From Prevotella sp. CAG:1058 (GTDB lineage: Bacteria; Bacteroidota; Bacteroidia; Bacteroidales; Bacteroidaceae), in contig HF986663.1 of assembly GCA_000433175.1 (NCBI GenBank), positions 1-11,345 of the forward strand: a stretch of DNA of 11,345 nt, written 5' to 3'. Below are positions 5,456 to 11,345 of this stretch, piece after piece; position 1 is the first letter of the stretch; every line of letters starts with the position of its first letter. Made by a program: the position numbers and the translations under genes. The notes below the pieces were generated by a model that was not told the DNA's origin, did no database searches, and saw only the letters and a program-made list of their open reading frames with translations.

Positions 5456-5476
5456 GGACGCTCGGTTGGAGCGTCC
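5456..5476. repeat. GC-rich hairpin
   Basis: ggacgctc (5456-5463) and gagcgtcc (5469-5476) form a perfect 8-base stem with a 5-base loop. It sits at the start of the repeat mosaic, outside any gene. It resembles dispersed hairpins I associate with Bacteroidetes intergenic DNA; genome-wide copy number would settle this. Confidence 0.65.
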
Positions 5477-5497
5477 GGGTAACTATTTTAAAATATT

Positions 5498-5613
5498 AGT
5501 AGTTAAAGTAGTTAAGGAAGTTATCGCTCACTACGTTCGCTAAGTAGTTAAAGACAATAGCCTTTTTTCTTTAGGAGTTAAGGAGTTATGTAGTAAAGGA
5601 GTTAAGACATTAG
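5498..5613. repeat. Degenerate direct repeats built on (t/g)agttaa
   Basis: The motif agttaa recurs many times (tagttaaagtagttaaggaa, aagtagttaaag, ggagttaaggagttat, aaggagttaag). Two longer related blocks end in gacaatagcctttt (near 5553-5566) and gacattagcctttt (near 5606-5619). It is low-complexity, outside genes and not codon-periodic. It lies directly beside the C-rich tandem copies. Confidence 0.6.
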
Positions 5614-5691
5614 CCTTTTCATTCCCCTCCCCTTGGGGAGGGCGGGAGGGGCTGCCTTTTCATTCCCCTCGGGGAGGTTGGGAGGGGGCTG
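5614..5691. repeat. Two tandem copies of a C/G-rich palindromic element
   Basis: Copy 1 (5614-5654) and copy 2 (5655-5691) both begin ccttttcattcccctc and end with a gggagggg(g)ctg block. Copy 1 contains ctcccc tt ggggag as a stem, while copy 2 has lost four bases around this centre. Each copy can fold on itself. They resemble dispersed palindromic intergenic repeats (REP-like); no transposase is nearby. Confidence 0.75.
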
Positions 5692-5803
5692 CATTACACG
5701 GACACTCAAGCCGAACATCCATACACGTGGATGGCAACATGGCGGAGGACGAATGCCGTGTTTCATCGGATTGTACGGAACGGAACTATGAATGTAATGC
5801 AGC
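5688..5803. repeat. 11-base inverted repeat pair enclosing about 94 bases
   Basis: gctgcattaca (5688-5698) and tgtaatgcagc (5793-5803) are perfect inverted copies. Between them is a smaller hairpin, catcca (5716-5721) with tggatg (5728-5733). The arrangement could mark the ends of a tiny non-autonomous element or the base of a long stem; no target-site duplication is evident. Confidence 0.45.
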
Positions 5804-5868
5804 GGATTATGCCGAACTCACGCTAAAAGGACACAAACGACTGCATAAAAGGATGCCAACGGGAACGC

Positions 5869-5904
5869 AAAAGGGCACCTTTCAGCGCGTGAAAGGTGCC
5901 TTTT
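5869..5904. terminator. Strong hairpin with A/T flanks, bidirectional terminator-like
   Basis: aaaagggcacctttca (5869-5884) pairs with tgaaaggtgcctttt (5890-5904) apart from one bulged G, with a 5-base loop. The A run before and the T run after make it terminator-like in both directions. No gene end lies nearby on either strand, so it may insulate the divergent transcripts, end an unseen RNA, or simply be a dispersed repeat. Confidence 0.5.
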
Positions 5905-5911
5905 ATCGTGC

Positions 5912-5948
5912 AATAGGTTACCTTTCAGACAGCGAAAGGTAACCTATT
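5912..5948. repeat. Second hairpin, related to the one at 5869-5904
   Basis: aataggttacctttc (5912-5926) and gaaaggtaacctatt (5934-5948) form a perfect 15-base stem with a 7-base loop. The stem shares the inner acctttc/gaaaggt core and the loop position with the preceding hairpin, while outer stem bases differ in compensating pairs. This suggests a duplicated or selected structure. Confidence 0.7.
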
Positions 5949-6114
5949 ACAGAGAGGCCGGTATTGTGAAGCAACACGGTTGGTGTTTTTAGTGTTGGTG
6001 TTTTGCGGTTCCGGCCTGTGCAGTAATCATTTTACAGGTTGGCGCATAAGTGTGGAGCAGTTGCCGTTGAGGCTGTGCTGCGCCGTCGGTTTGTGCGTTT
6101 GCTCTTGATGAAAT

Positions 6115-6151
6115 AAAGCCGGCGCTACATGAGTGTGCGTGTGCCGGTTTT
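6115..6151. repeat. Weak hairpin upstream of purL
   Basis: aaagccggc (6115-6123) can pair with gccggtttt (6143-6151), with one G-T pair and a 19-base loop. On the plus strand the stem ends in four T, so it is faintly terminator-like. The long loop makes it a low-confidence call. Confidence 0.25.
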
Positions 6152-6281
6152 AATAGAAACAGGTGCCGGCAGTTCATCGGTTTTCAGGCAGAAATGCAGC
6201 GCTTGTTTGTGTATAAATCAGCAGTCGCCAACAGTAAAGCGGCTGACTTTCAACGTAAAAACTCTTATTCTTTTAAGTTTA

Positions 6282-6313
6282 TTCGTTTTTTCCGCAGAAT
6301 TTACGTAAGTTTG
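6282..6313 (+). promoter_or_regulatory. Predicted purL promoter
   Basis: TAAGTTTG at 6306-6313 matches the Bacteroidetes -7 pattern TAnnTTTG. About 20 bases upstream is a T-rich segment (ttcgtttttt, 6282-6291) as a weak -33 element. Transcription would start near 6320, giving a leader of about 47 bases before the purL ATG. No purine riboswitch-like structure was recognised in that short leader. Confidence 0.5.
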
Positions 6314-6366
6314 CACCTATTATTCTCAATATCTGCGTAAACGATTAAAACAAAATAGTCTAAGTT

Positions 6367-9300
6367 ATGATTCTTTTTTTCAGAACTCCATCACAAAGCG
6401 TTATTGCAACCGAAGCTGACCATCAGCTGAATAACGATGAAATAAAGGAACTGTGCTGGCTTTATGGCGACGCCACACTCGTAGAAGACAACTGCCTCGG
6501 CGGTTATTTCGTAGGCCCGCGCCGCGAGATGATAACACCCTGGAGTACGAATGCCGTTGAGATTACACAAAACATGAATCTGAACGGCATTTCGCGTATT
6601 GAGGAATACTTCCCGGTAAGCTCCAAGGACGCCGACTACGACCCCATGCTGCAACGCATGTACGAAGGGCTCGACCAGAATGTGTTCACCGTCGACCACA
6701 AGCCCGAGCCCATAAAGCACGTTGACAACCTTGAGGAGTACAACGAGCAGGAGGGCCTCGCACTGTCGCCCGAGGAAATAGAGTATCTGCACAAGATAGA
6801 GAAGGAGCTGGGCAGGCCGCTTACAGACTCTGAGATATTCGGCTTCGCACAGATCAACTCGGAGCACTGCCGCCACAAGATATTCGGCGGTGTGTTCATC
6901 ATCGACGGCAAGGAGATGGAGTCGTCGCTCTTCAACATGATTAAGAAGACGACAAAGGAGAATCCGCACAAGATACTTAGTGCATACAAGGACAACGTGG
7001 CTTTTTCACAGGGACCTGTAATCGAGCAGTTCGCACCGGAAGACCAGTCAACATCCGACTATTTCCGCATAAAGGACATAGAGAGCGTTATCTCGCTGAA
7101 GGCCGAGACACACAACTTCCCAACGACCGTAGAGCCGTTCAACGGTGCCGCAACAGGTACCGGCGGAGAGATACGCGACCGTATGGGCGGTGGTGTAGGC
7201 TCGTGGCCAATCGCCGGAACGGCCGTCTACATGACCTCTTATCCAAGGTTGAAAGAGGATGATTCTTCACTCTCCACTCTTACCCCTTCAACCAAACGCG
7301 ACTGGGAAGACATACTGCCCGTGCGCAAGTGGCTGTACCAGACGCCTGAACAGATATTGATAAAGGCTTCCAACGGTGCGTCAGACTTCGGCAACAAGTT
7401 CGGTCAGCCGCTGATCACCGGTTCGGTGCTTACCTTCGAGCATAAGGAAGGCGACGAGAAGTACGCTTACGACAAGGTTATCATGCTTGCCGGAGGCGTC
7501 GGCTACGGCACGAAGCGCGACTGCCTGAAGAAGGAGCCGCAGAAGGGCAACAAGGTCGTGGTTGTCGGCGGCGACAACTACCGCATCGGTCTCGGCGGCG
7601 GCAGCGTGTCGTCTGTTGATACCGGCCGTTACAGCAACGGCATCGAGCTTAACGCCGTGCAGCGCGCCAACCCCGAGATGCAGAAGCGTGCATACAACCT
7701 TGTGCGCGCCCTGTGCGAGGAAGACGTCAACCCGGTTGTCAGCATCCACGACCACGGTTCGGCAGGCCACGTCAACTGTCTGTCGGAGCTTGTCGAGGAG
7801 TGCGGCGGCCAGATAGACATGACCAAGCTGCCCATCGGCGACAAGACACTGTCGAGCAAGGAGATTATAGCAAACGAAAGTCAGGAGCGCATGGGTCTGC
7901 TCATTGACGAAAAACATATCGAACACGTGCGCAAGATAGCCGAGCGCGAGCGTGCCCCGCTGTATGTGGTCGGCGAAACCACGGGCGACGCACACTTCTC
8001 GTTCGTGCAGGGCGACGGTGTCAAGCCGTTCGACCTCGACGTGGCGCAGATGTTCGGCCACTCGCCCAAGACCTACATGGTGGACAAGACCGTTGAACGC
8101 CACTACGAAGACGTAAGCTACTCGCATTCAAATCCTGGTGCGGTGCTCGACGAATACGTAAGCCGCGTGCTCCAGCTTGAGGCCGTAGCCTGCAAGGATT
8201 GGCTGACCAACAAGGTCGACCGAAGCGTAACAGGCAAGATAGCACGCCAGCAGTGCCAGGGCCGTATACAGCTGCCTCTGTCTGACTGCGGCGTGGTTGC
8301 CCTCGACTATCGTGGCAAGAAGGGTATAGCAACAGCCCTCGGACACGCTCCGCAGGCAGGTCTGGCATCGCCTGAGGCAGGCAGCGTGTTGTCGGTTGCC
8401 GAGTCGCTGACCAACATCGTGTGGGCTCCGCTCGAGGAAGGCCTCGACAGCGTAAGCCTCTCTGCCAACTGGATGTGGCCCTGCCGCTCGCAGGAAGGTG
8501 AGGACGCACGCCTTTACAGTGCCGTCAAGGCCCTGTCTGACTTCTGCTGCGCAATCAAGGTCAACGTGCCTACGGGTAAGGACTCGCTATCCATGAGCCA
8601 GCAATATCCCGACGGACAGAAGATAATCAGCCCGGGAACAGTAATCGTAAGCAGCGGCGGCGAGGTGTCAGACGTGCGCAAGGTGGTTTCACCCGTACTT
8701 GTCAATGACAAGAAGTCACTGCTTTACCACATAGATTTCTCATACGACGAGCTTCGCCTCGGCGGCAGCGCATTCGCACAGTCGCTCGGCAAGGTGGGCG
8801 ACGACGTGCCCACGGTGAAGAACCCTGAATACTTCCGCAACGCCTTCAACACCCTTCAGGAGCTGATAAGCAACGGCTGGATAATGGCCGGACACGACAT
8901 CAGCGCAGGCGGTATGGTTACCACGCTGCTTGAGATGTGCTTTGCAAATGTTGACGGCGGTCTCGACATAAGCCTCGACATGTTCGACTGCGACGACATC
9001 GTCAAGATGCTGTTGGCAGAGAACCCCGGCGTCATCGTCCAGGTATCTGAAGACCACAAGGACGACTTCGAGGACCTGATGGACGACAACGGAGTATGCT
9101 ACGCCTGCATCGGACGCCCCGACACTGCTTCGCGCAAGCTGAAGGTAAGCAAGGGCGACTTCACACACGAGTTCGACATCGACGCAATGCGCGACGTATG
9201 GTACAAGACTTCTTACCTGCTTGATCGCGACCAGAGCATGAACGGATGCGCCGACGCACGTCATGAAAACTATAAGAAGCAGCCGTTGGAGATGAAGTTC

Positions 9301-10116
9301 AACGACGACTTTACAGGTAAACTGTCGCAGTACGGCATCTCTGCCGACCGCCGCGAGCCGTCAGGAATCAAGGCTGCGATAATCCGCGAGAAGGGAACCA
9401 ACGGCGAGCGCGAGATGGCTTACTCGCTCTATCTTGCAGGCTTCGACGTCAAGGACGTAATGATGACCGATCTTATCAGCGGCCGCGAGACCCTTGAGGA
9501 CATCAACATGATCGTGTTCTGCGGAGGATTCTCTAACTCTGACGTACTCGGCAGCGCCAAGGGATGGGCGGGAGCGTTCCTCTTCAACCCGAAGGCAAAG
9601 GAGGCGCTCGACAAGTTCTACGCCCGCGAGGACACCCTGTCGCTCGGCATCTGCAACGGTTGCCAGCTGATGGTAGAGCTCAACCTCATCAATCCCGAGC
9701 ACGGAAAGAAAGCCAAGATGCTGCACAACAACTCGCACAAGTTCGAGAGCAGCTTCCTCAGCCTTGACATACAGCAGAACGACAGCGTAATGTTCGGCTC
9801 GCTGAGCGGCAACAAGCTTGGTATCTGGGTGGCCCACGGAGAAGGCAAGTTCTACCTGCCCGAGGGCGAGGACAAGTATAATGTTGTAGCCAAATACAAC
9901 TATGCCGAATATCCAGGCAACCCCAACGGCTCCGACTATGCCGTTGCCGGTATCTGTTCGGCCGACGGACGCCACCTGGCAATGATGCCCCACCTTGAGC
10001 GTGCAATCTTCCCATGGCAGAACGCATGGTATCCGGCAGACCGCCGCAACGACGACGTTACGCCGTGGATGGAGGCCTTTGTCAATGCCCGCAAGTGGAT
10101 TGAGAACAGGAAATAG
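6367..10116 (+). CDS. purL: Phosphoribosylformylglycinamidine synthase, single-chain form
   Basis: PurL converts FGAR, glutamine and ATP to FGAM in step four of purine synthesis, in the cytoplasm. The 1249-residue product is the large form, with synthetase and glutaminase in one chain. The N-terminal domain leads to NSEHCRHKIFGG (Glu166, His167). Residues from 246 carry AETHNFPTTVEPFNGAATG, and GLGGGSVSSVDTGRYSN lies near 408-424. Later synthetase motifs are SIHDHGSAGH, NVPTGKDSLSM and GHDISAGGM. The glutaminase domain occupies about 1000-1249, with nucleophile Cys1096 (GICNGCQLM) and His1209/Glu1211 in MMPHLERAIFPW, all present, so the enzyme should be active. The start MILFFRTPSQSVIATEADHQ matches Bacteroidetes PurL as I remember it. 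The gene stands alone behind its own promoter and is divergent from the accessory operon. A short Ser/Thr-rich stretch near residues 299-310 looks inserted. Confidence 0.98.
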   Translation: MILFFRTPSQSVIATEADHQLNNDEIKELCWLYGDATLVEDNCLGGYFVGPRREMITPWSTNAVEITQNMNLNGISRIEEYFPVSSKDADYDPMLQRMYEGLDQNVFTVDHKPEPIKHVDNLEEYNEQEGLALSPEEIEYLHKIEKELGRPLTDSEIFGFAQINSEHCRHKIFGGVFIIDGKEMESSLFNMIKKTTKENPHKILSAYKDNVAFSQGPVIEQFAPEDQSTSDYFRIKDIESVISLKAETHNFPTTVEPFNGAATGTGGEIRDRMGGGVGSWPIAGTAVYMTSYPRLKEDDSSLSTLTPSTKRDWEDILPVRKWLYQTPEQILIKASNGASDFGNKFGQPLITGSVLTFEHKEGDEKYAYDKVIMLAGGVGYGTKRDCLKKEPQKGNKVVVVGGDNYRIGLGGGSVSSVDTGRYSNGIELNAVQRANPEMQKRAYNLVRALCEEDVNPVVSIHDHGSAGHVNCLSELVEECGGQIDMTKLPIGDKTLSSKEIIANESQERMGLLIDEKHIEHVRKIAERERAPLYVVGETTGDAHFSFVQGDGVKPFDLDVAQMFGHSPKTYMVDKTVERHYEDVSYSHSNPGAVLDEYVSRVLQLEAVACKDWLTNKVDRSVTGKIARQQCQGRIQLPLSDCGVVALDYRGKKGIATALGHAPQAGLASPEAGSVLSVAESLTNIVWAPLEEGLDSVSLSANWMWPCRSQEGEDARLYSAVKALSDFCCAIKVNVPTGKDSLSMSQQYPDGQKIISPGTVIVSSGGEVSDVRKVVSPVLVNDKKSLLYHIDFSYDELRLGGSAFAQSLGKVGDDVPTVKNPEYFRNAFNTLQELISNGWIMAGHDISAGGMVTTLLEMCFANVDGGLDISLDMFDCDDIVKMLLAENPGVIVQVSEDHKDDFEDLMDDNGVCYACIGRPDTASRKLKVSKGDFTHEFDIDAMRDVWYKTSYLLDRDQSMNGCADARHENYKKQPLEMKFNDDFTGKLSQYGISADRREPSGIKAAIIREKGTNGEREMAYSLYLAGFDVKDVMMTDLISGRETLEDINMIVFCGGFSNSDVLGSAKGWAGAFLFNPKAKEALDKFYAREDTLSLGICNGCQLMVELNLINPEHGKKAKMLHNNSHKFESSFLSLDIQQNDSVMFGSLSGNKLGIWVAHGEGKFYLPEGEDKYNVVAKYNYAEYPGNPNGSDYAVAGICSADGRHLAMMPHLERAIFPWQNAWYPADRRNDDVTPWMEAFVNARKWIENRK
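7261..7299 (+). other. Low-complexity Ser/Thr insertion within purL
   Basis: Codons 299-311 encode DSSLSTLTPSTKR in the loop between the VYMTSYPRL and WLYQTPEQILI motifs. The DNA is T/C-rich with a repeated cactctccactctta-like pattern and uses TCT, TCA, ACT and CTT. Elsewhere the gene favours TCG/AGC, ACC/ACG and CTG/CTC. The frame is kept. I recall relatives being shorter here, but could not align them. Confidence 0.5.
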
Positions 10117-10255
10117 TTTGTTATAAGAAGTAAGGGAGACGGCGGGTAAGCATGAACGTGTCTTGGGTTGTGCCTCTTGTTCCCGGCACATGCCTGCAAG
10201 GCGGCTATGCTTGTTCGTCCTCTCCTTCACTCTTTTTTATTTATATATTCACACA

Positions 10256-10801
10256 ATGTCCAACTTTTACATTGAGAGCTTTAAGACGTTTTTCAAGATA
10301 GGCCTGTTCACTTTCGGTGGAGGATATGCCATGATACCGATGATCGAGGCCGAAGTCGTAGACAAACACAAATGGCTGGACAAGGAAGAGTTTTTAGACA
10401 TAATAGCAATTTCACAAAGCTGCCCAGGCGTCCTTGCCATCAACGTCAGCGTGTTTATCGGCTATAAGCTGAAGAAAATCAAGGGGGCGGTTTGTTCCAG
10501 TCTCGGAACGGCTTTGCCTTCATTCCTGATAATATTGGCGATAGCCATGTTCTTCCACCAGTTCGAGGACAACAAGGTGGTGTCGGCGATATTCCGCGGC
10601 ATACGACCGGCCGTGGTGGCGCTGATAGCCGTGCCTACGTTCAATATGGCCAAGAGTGCCAGGATAACGCTGACCAACTGCTGGATTCCCATCGCCTGCG
10701 CCCTTGCAATATGGATGCTCGGCGTTTCGCCTATATATGTAGTCCTTGCAGCCGGCATCGGCGGTTATGTTTACGGTAAATACATAAAACCGACGGAATA
10801 A
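10256..10801 (+). CDS. Short chromate-transporter (CHR) family protein, first of a pair
   Basis: The 181-residue product matches one half of ChrA: TFFKIGLFTFGGGYAMIPMI at residues 11-30, ISQSCPGVLAINVSVFIGY at 52-70, LPSFLIILAIAMFF at 87-100, RGIRPAVVALIAVPTF near 114-129, and two final membrane helices at about 141-157 and 159-174. In the CHR family such short proteins act as pairs that move chromate, or possibly another anion, across the inner membrane; the substrate is inferred. I chose ATG at 10256-10258 because family members begin a few residues before the FFKIGLFTFGGG motif; an upstream ATG at 10163 would add 31 unrelated residues. It follows purL by 139 bases and precedes its partner by 142. 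Confidence 0.93.
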   Translation: MSNFYIESFKTFFKIGLFTFGGGYAMIPMIEAEVVDKHKWLDKEEFLDIIAISQSCPGVLAINVSVFIGYKLKKIKGAVCSSLGTALPSFLIILAIAMFFHQFEDNKVVSAIFRGIRPAVVALIAVPTFNMAKSARITLTNCWIPIACALAIWMLGVSPIYVVLAAGIGGYVYGKYIKPTE

Positions 10802-10943
10802 GGATTCGGGAAACTGATCCTGGGCGGCGTGGCAATACAGGGTGTCGTTTCCCCTGCCGGCCTCTTAGGTTCATGTTTTAGCAGGGTGATGATGCCCGGC
10901 CGTTCAGGTTAATCCTTGGTTCATAATCGATAAATTCTTAGAT

Positions 10944-11345
10944 ATGATATTTTTAGAGCTTTTCATAACGTTTTTCCAAATCGGGCTGTTCGGTTTCGGC
11001 GGCGGATACGGCATGTTGTCGCTTATCCAGGGCGAGATTGTCCACAACCACGGCTGGCTTACCACTTCCGAGTTTACCGACATTGTGGCTATAAGCCAGA
11101 TGACTCCCGGTCCGATAGGCATCAATTCAGCCACATACTGCGGCTATACGGCCGTACACAACGCAGGTTTCGGCTATGGCATGTCGATGCTGGGCAGCCT
11201 TACGGCGACATTCGCGCTTGTGCTGCCTTCGCTGATACTTATCATACTTATTGCAAGGATGTTCATGAAGTACATGAACACACAGACCGTGCAGAGCATA
11301 TTCCTGGGGTTGCGTCCTGCCGTTGTAGGCCTGTTGGCGGCTGCA
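10944..11345 (+). CDS. Short chromate-transporter (CHR) family protein, second of the pair, cut by the window edge
   Basis: An ATG at 10944-10946 opens a frame that stays open for 134 codons to the right edge. It has the same layout as the preceding gene: FFQIGLFGFGGGYGMLSLIQ at residues 10-29, ISQMTPGPIGINSATYCGY at 50-68, LVLPSLILIILIARMF at 92-107, and FLGLRPAVVGLLAAA at 120-134. The PG(P/V) and GGGY motifs are those of the CHR family. The two proteins are clearly related but diverged, as expected for the two subunits of a short-chain transporter whose membrane orientations may be opposite. The 142-base gap shows no recognised promoter or terminator, so joint transcription is plausible. 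About 40-50 C-terminal residues should lie beyond the window. Confidence 0.92.
   Translation, partial: MIFLELFITFFQIGLFGFGGGYGMLSLIQGEIVHNHGWLTTSEFTDIVAISQMTPGPIGINSATYCGYTAVHNAGFGYGMSMLGSLTATFALVLPSLILIILIARMFMKYMNTQTVQSIFLGLRPAVVGLLAAA

Larger units (their letters stand above)
4909..6366. other. Large divergent intergenic region without a convincing protein gene
   Basis: This 1.46 kb stretch separates the minus-strand operon from plus-strand purL. It holds the probable promoters of both, a C8 tract, AT-rich DNA near 5375-5430, a hairpin and direct-repeat mosaic (about 5450-5700), and two strong hairpins (5869-5948). Frames of 60-70 codons (5727-5942 plus, 5989-6177 minus) run through hairpins or have odd composition and are not called. 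No tRNA-like cloverleaf, transposase fragment or CRISPR-type array was seen. Such length between housekeeping and accessory genes suggests an insertion junction, but no attachment-site duplication was found. Confidence 0.7.

Noticed and set aside
5727..5942. 71-codon plus-strand frame in the intergenic region
   Set aside because: It starts at a GTG, contains the full first hairpin and most of the second, and has no family resemblance or upstream signal.
5989..6177. 62-codon minus-strand frame rich in His, Cys and Ala
   Set aside because: No start signal, no neighbouring gene on that strand, and composition that fits chance.
4909..6366. CRISPR array, tRNA, insertion sequence or riboswitch in the long intergenic region
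   Set aside because: The repeats are irregular without unique spacers of constant size. No cloverleaf, transposase fragment or known riboswitch core was recognised by eye.
6391..10230. Long minus-strand frames (up to 289 codons) opposite purL
   Set aside because: They are antisense shadows created by strong codon bias in purL, rich in Val, Ala, Leu and His with no recognisable motifs.
10163..10255. Upstream extension of the first CHR protein to an ATG at 10163
   Set aside because: It adds 31 residues including a Cys/Arg-rich segment, whereas CHR proteins normally begin just before the FFKIGLFTFGGG motif, as from 10256.

Overview
The window looks like a chromosomal segment of a Gram-negative Bacteroidales bacterium, probably Prevotellaceae or a close relative. 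The single-chain PurL has a Bacteroidetes-style N-terminus. Promoter-like sites match the Bacteroidetes pattern (TTG, about 20 bases, TAnnTTTG). Start codons mostly lack Shine-Dalgarno sequences. The large intergenic region carries C/T-rich hairpin repeats of a kind I associate with this phylum. The genus assignment is inference.

Positions 1-4908 hold ten closely packed minus-strand genes that read like one operon, transcribed leftward and running off the window. In transcription order they are: a 269-residue protein made of two kinds of tandem repeat; a Lys/Arg-rich protein with an internal duplication; a TerB-like protein; a PD-(D/E)XK nuclease-like protein (its start overlaps the terB-like stop by 20 bases); a charged coiled-coil protein; a protein with an uncharacterised cytoplasmic domain, one membrane helix and an OmpA-type peptidoglycan-binding domain; a 73-residue membrane protein; a 104-residue protein related to the N-terminus of the first; a 56-residue basic protein; and an incomplete Ala/Gly/Lys-rich helical protein. 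This is the accessory and least understood part of the window. I read it as a candidate envelope-linked stress or defence system; its function is not known from the sequence.

Positions 4909-6366 are a 1.46 kb intergenic region between the divergent operon and purL. It contains a probable operon promoter with overlapping inverted repeats and a long 5' leader, a run of eight C, a mosaic of hairpin and direct repeats, a pair of related strong hairpins, and a probable purL promoter. No convincing protein gene or tRNA was seen there.

Positions 6367-11345 are plus-strand housekeeping and transport genes: complete purL (purine biosynthesis), then two consecutive short chromate-transporter-family (CHR) proteins, the second cut by the window edge. 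purL carries a short Ser/Thr-rich insertion whose DNA looks like a captured low-complexity repeat.
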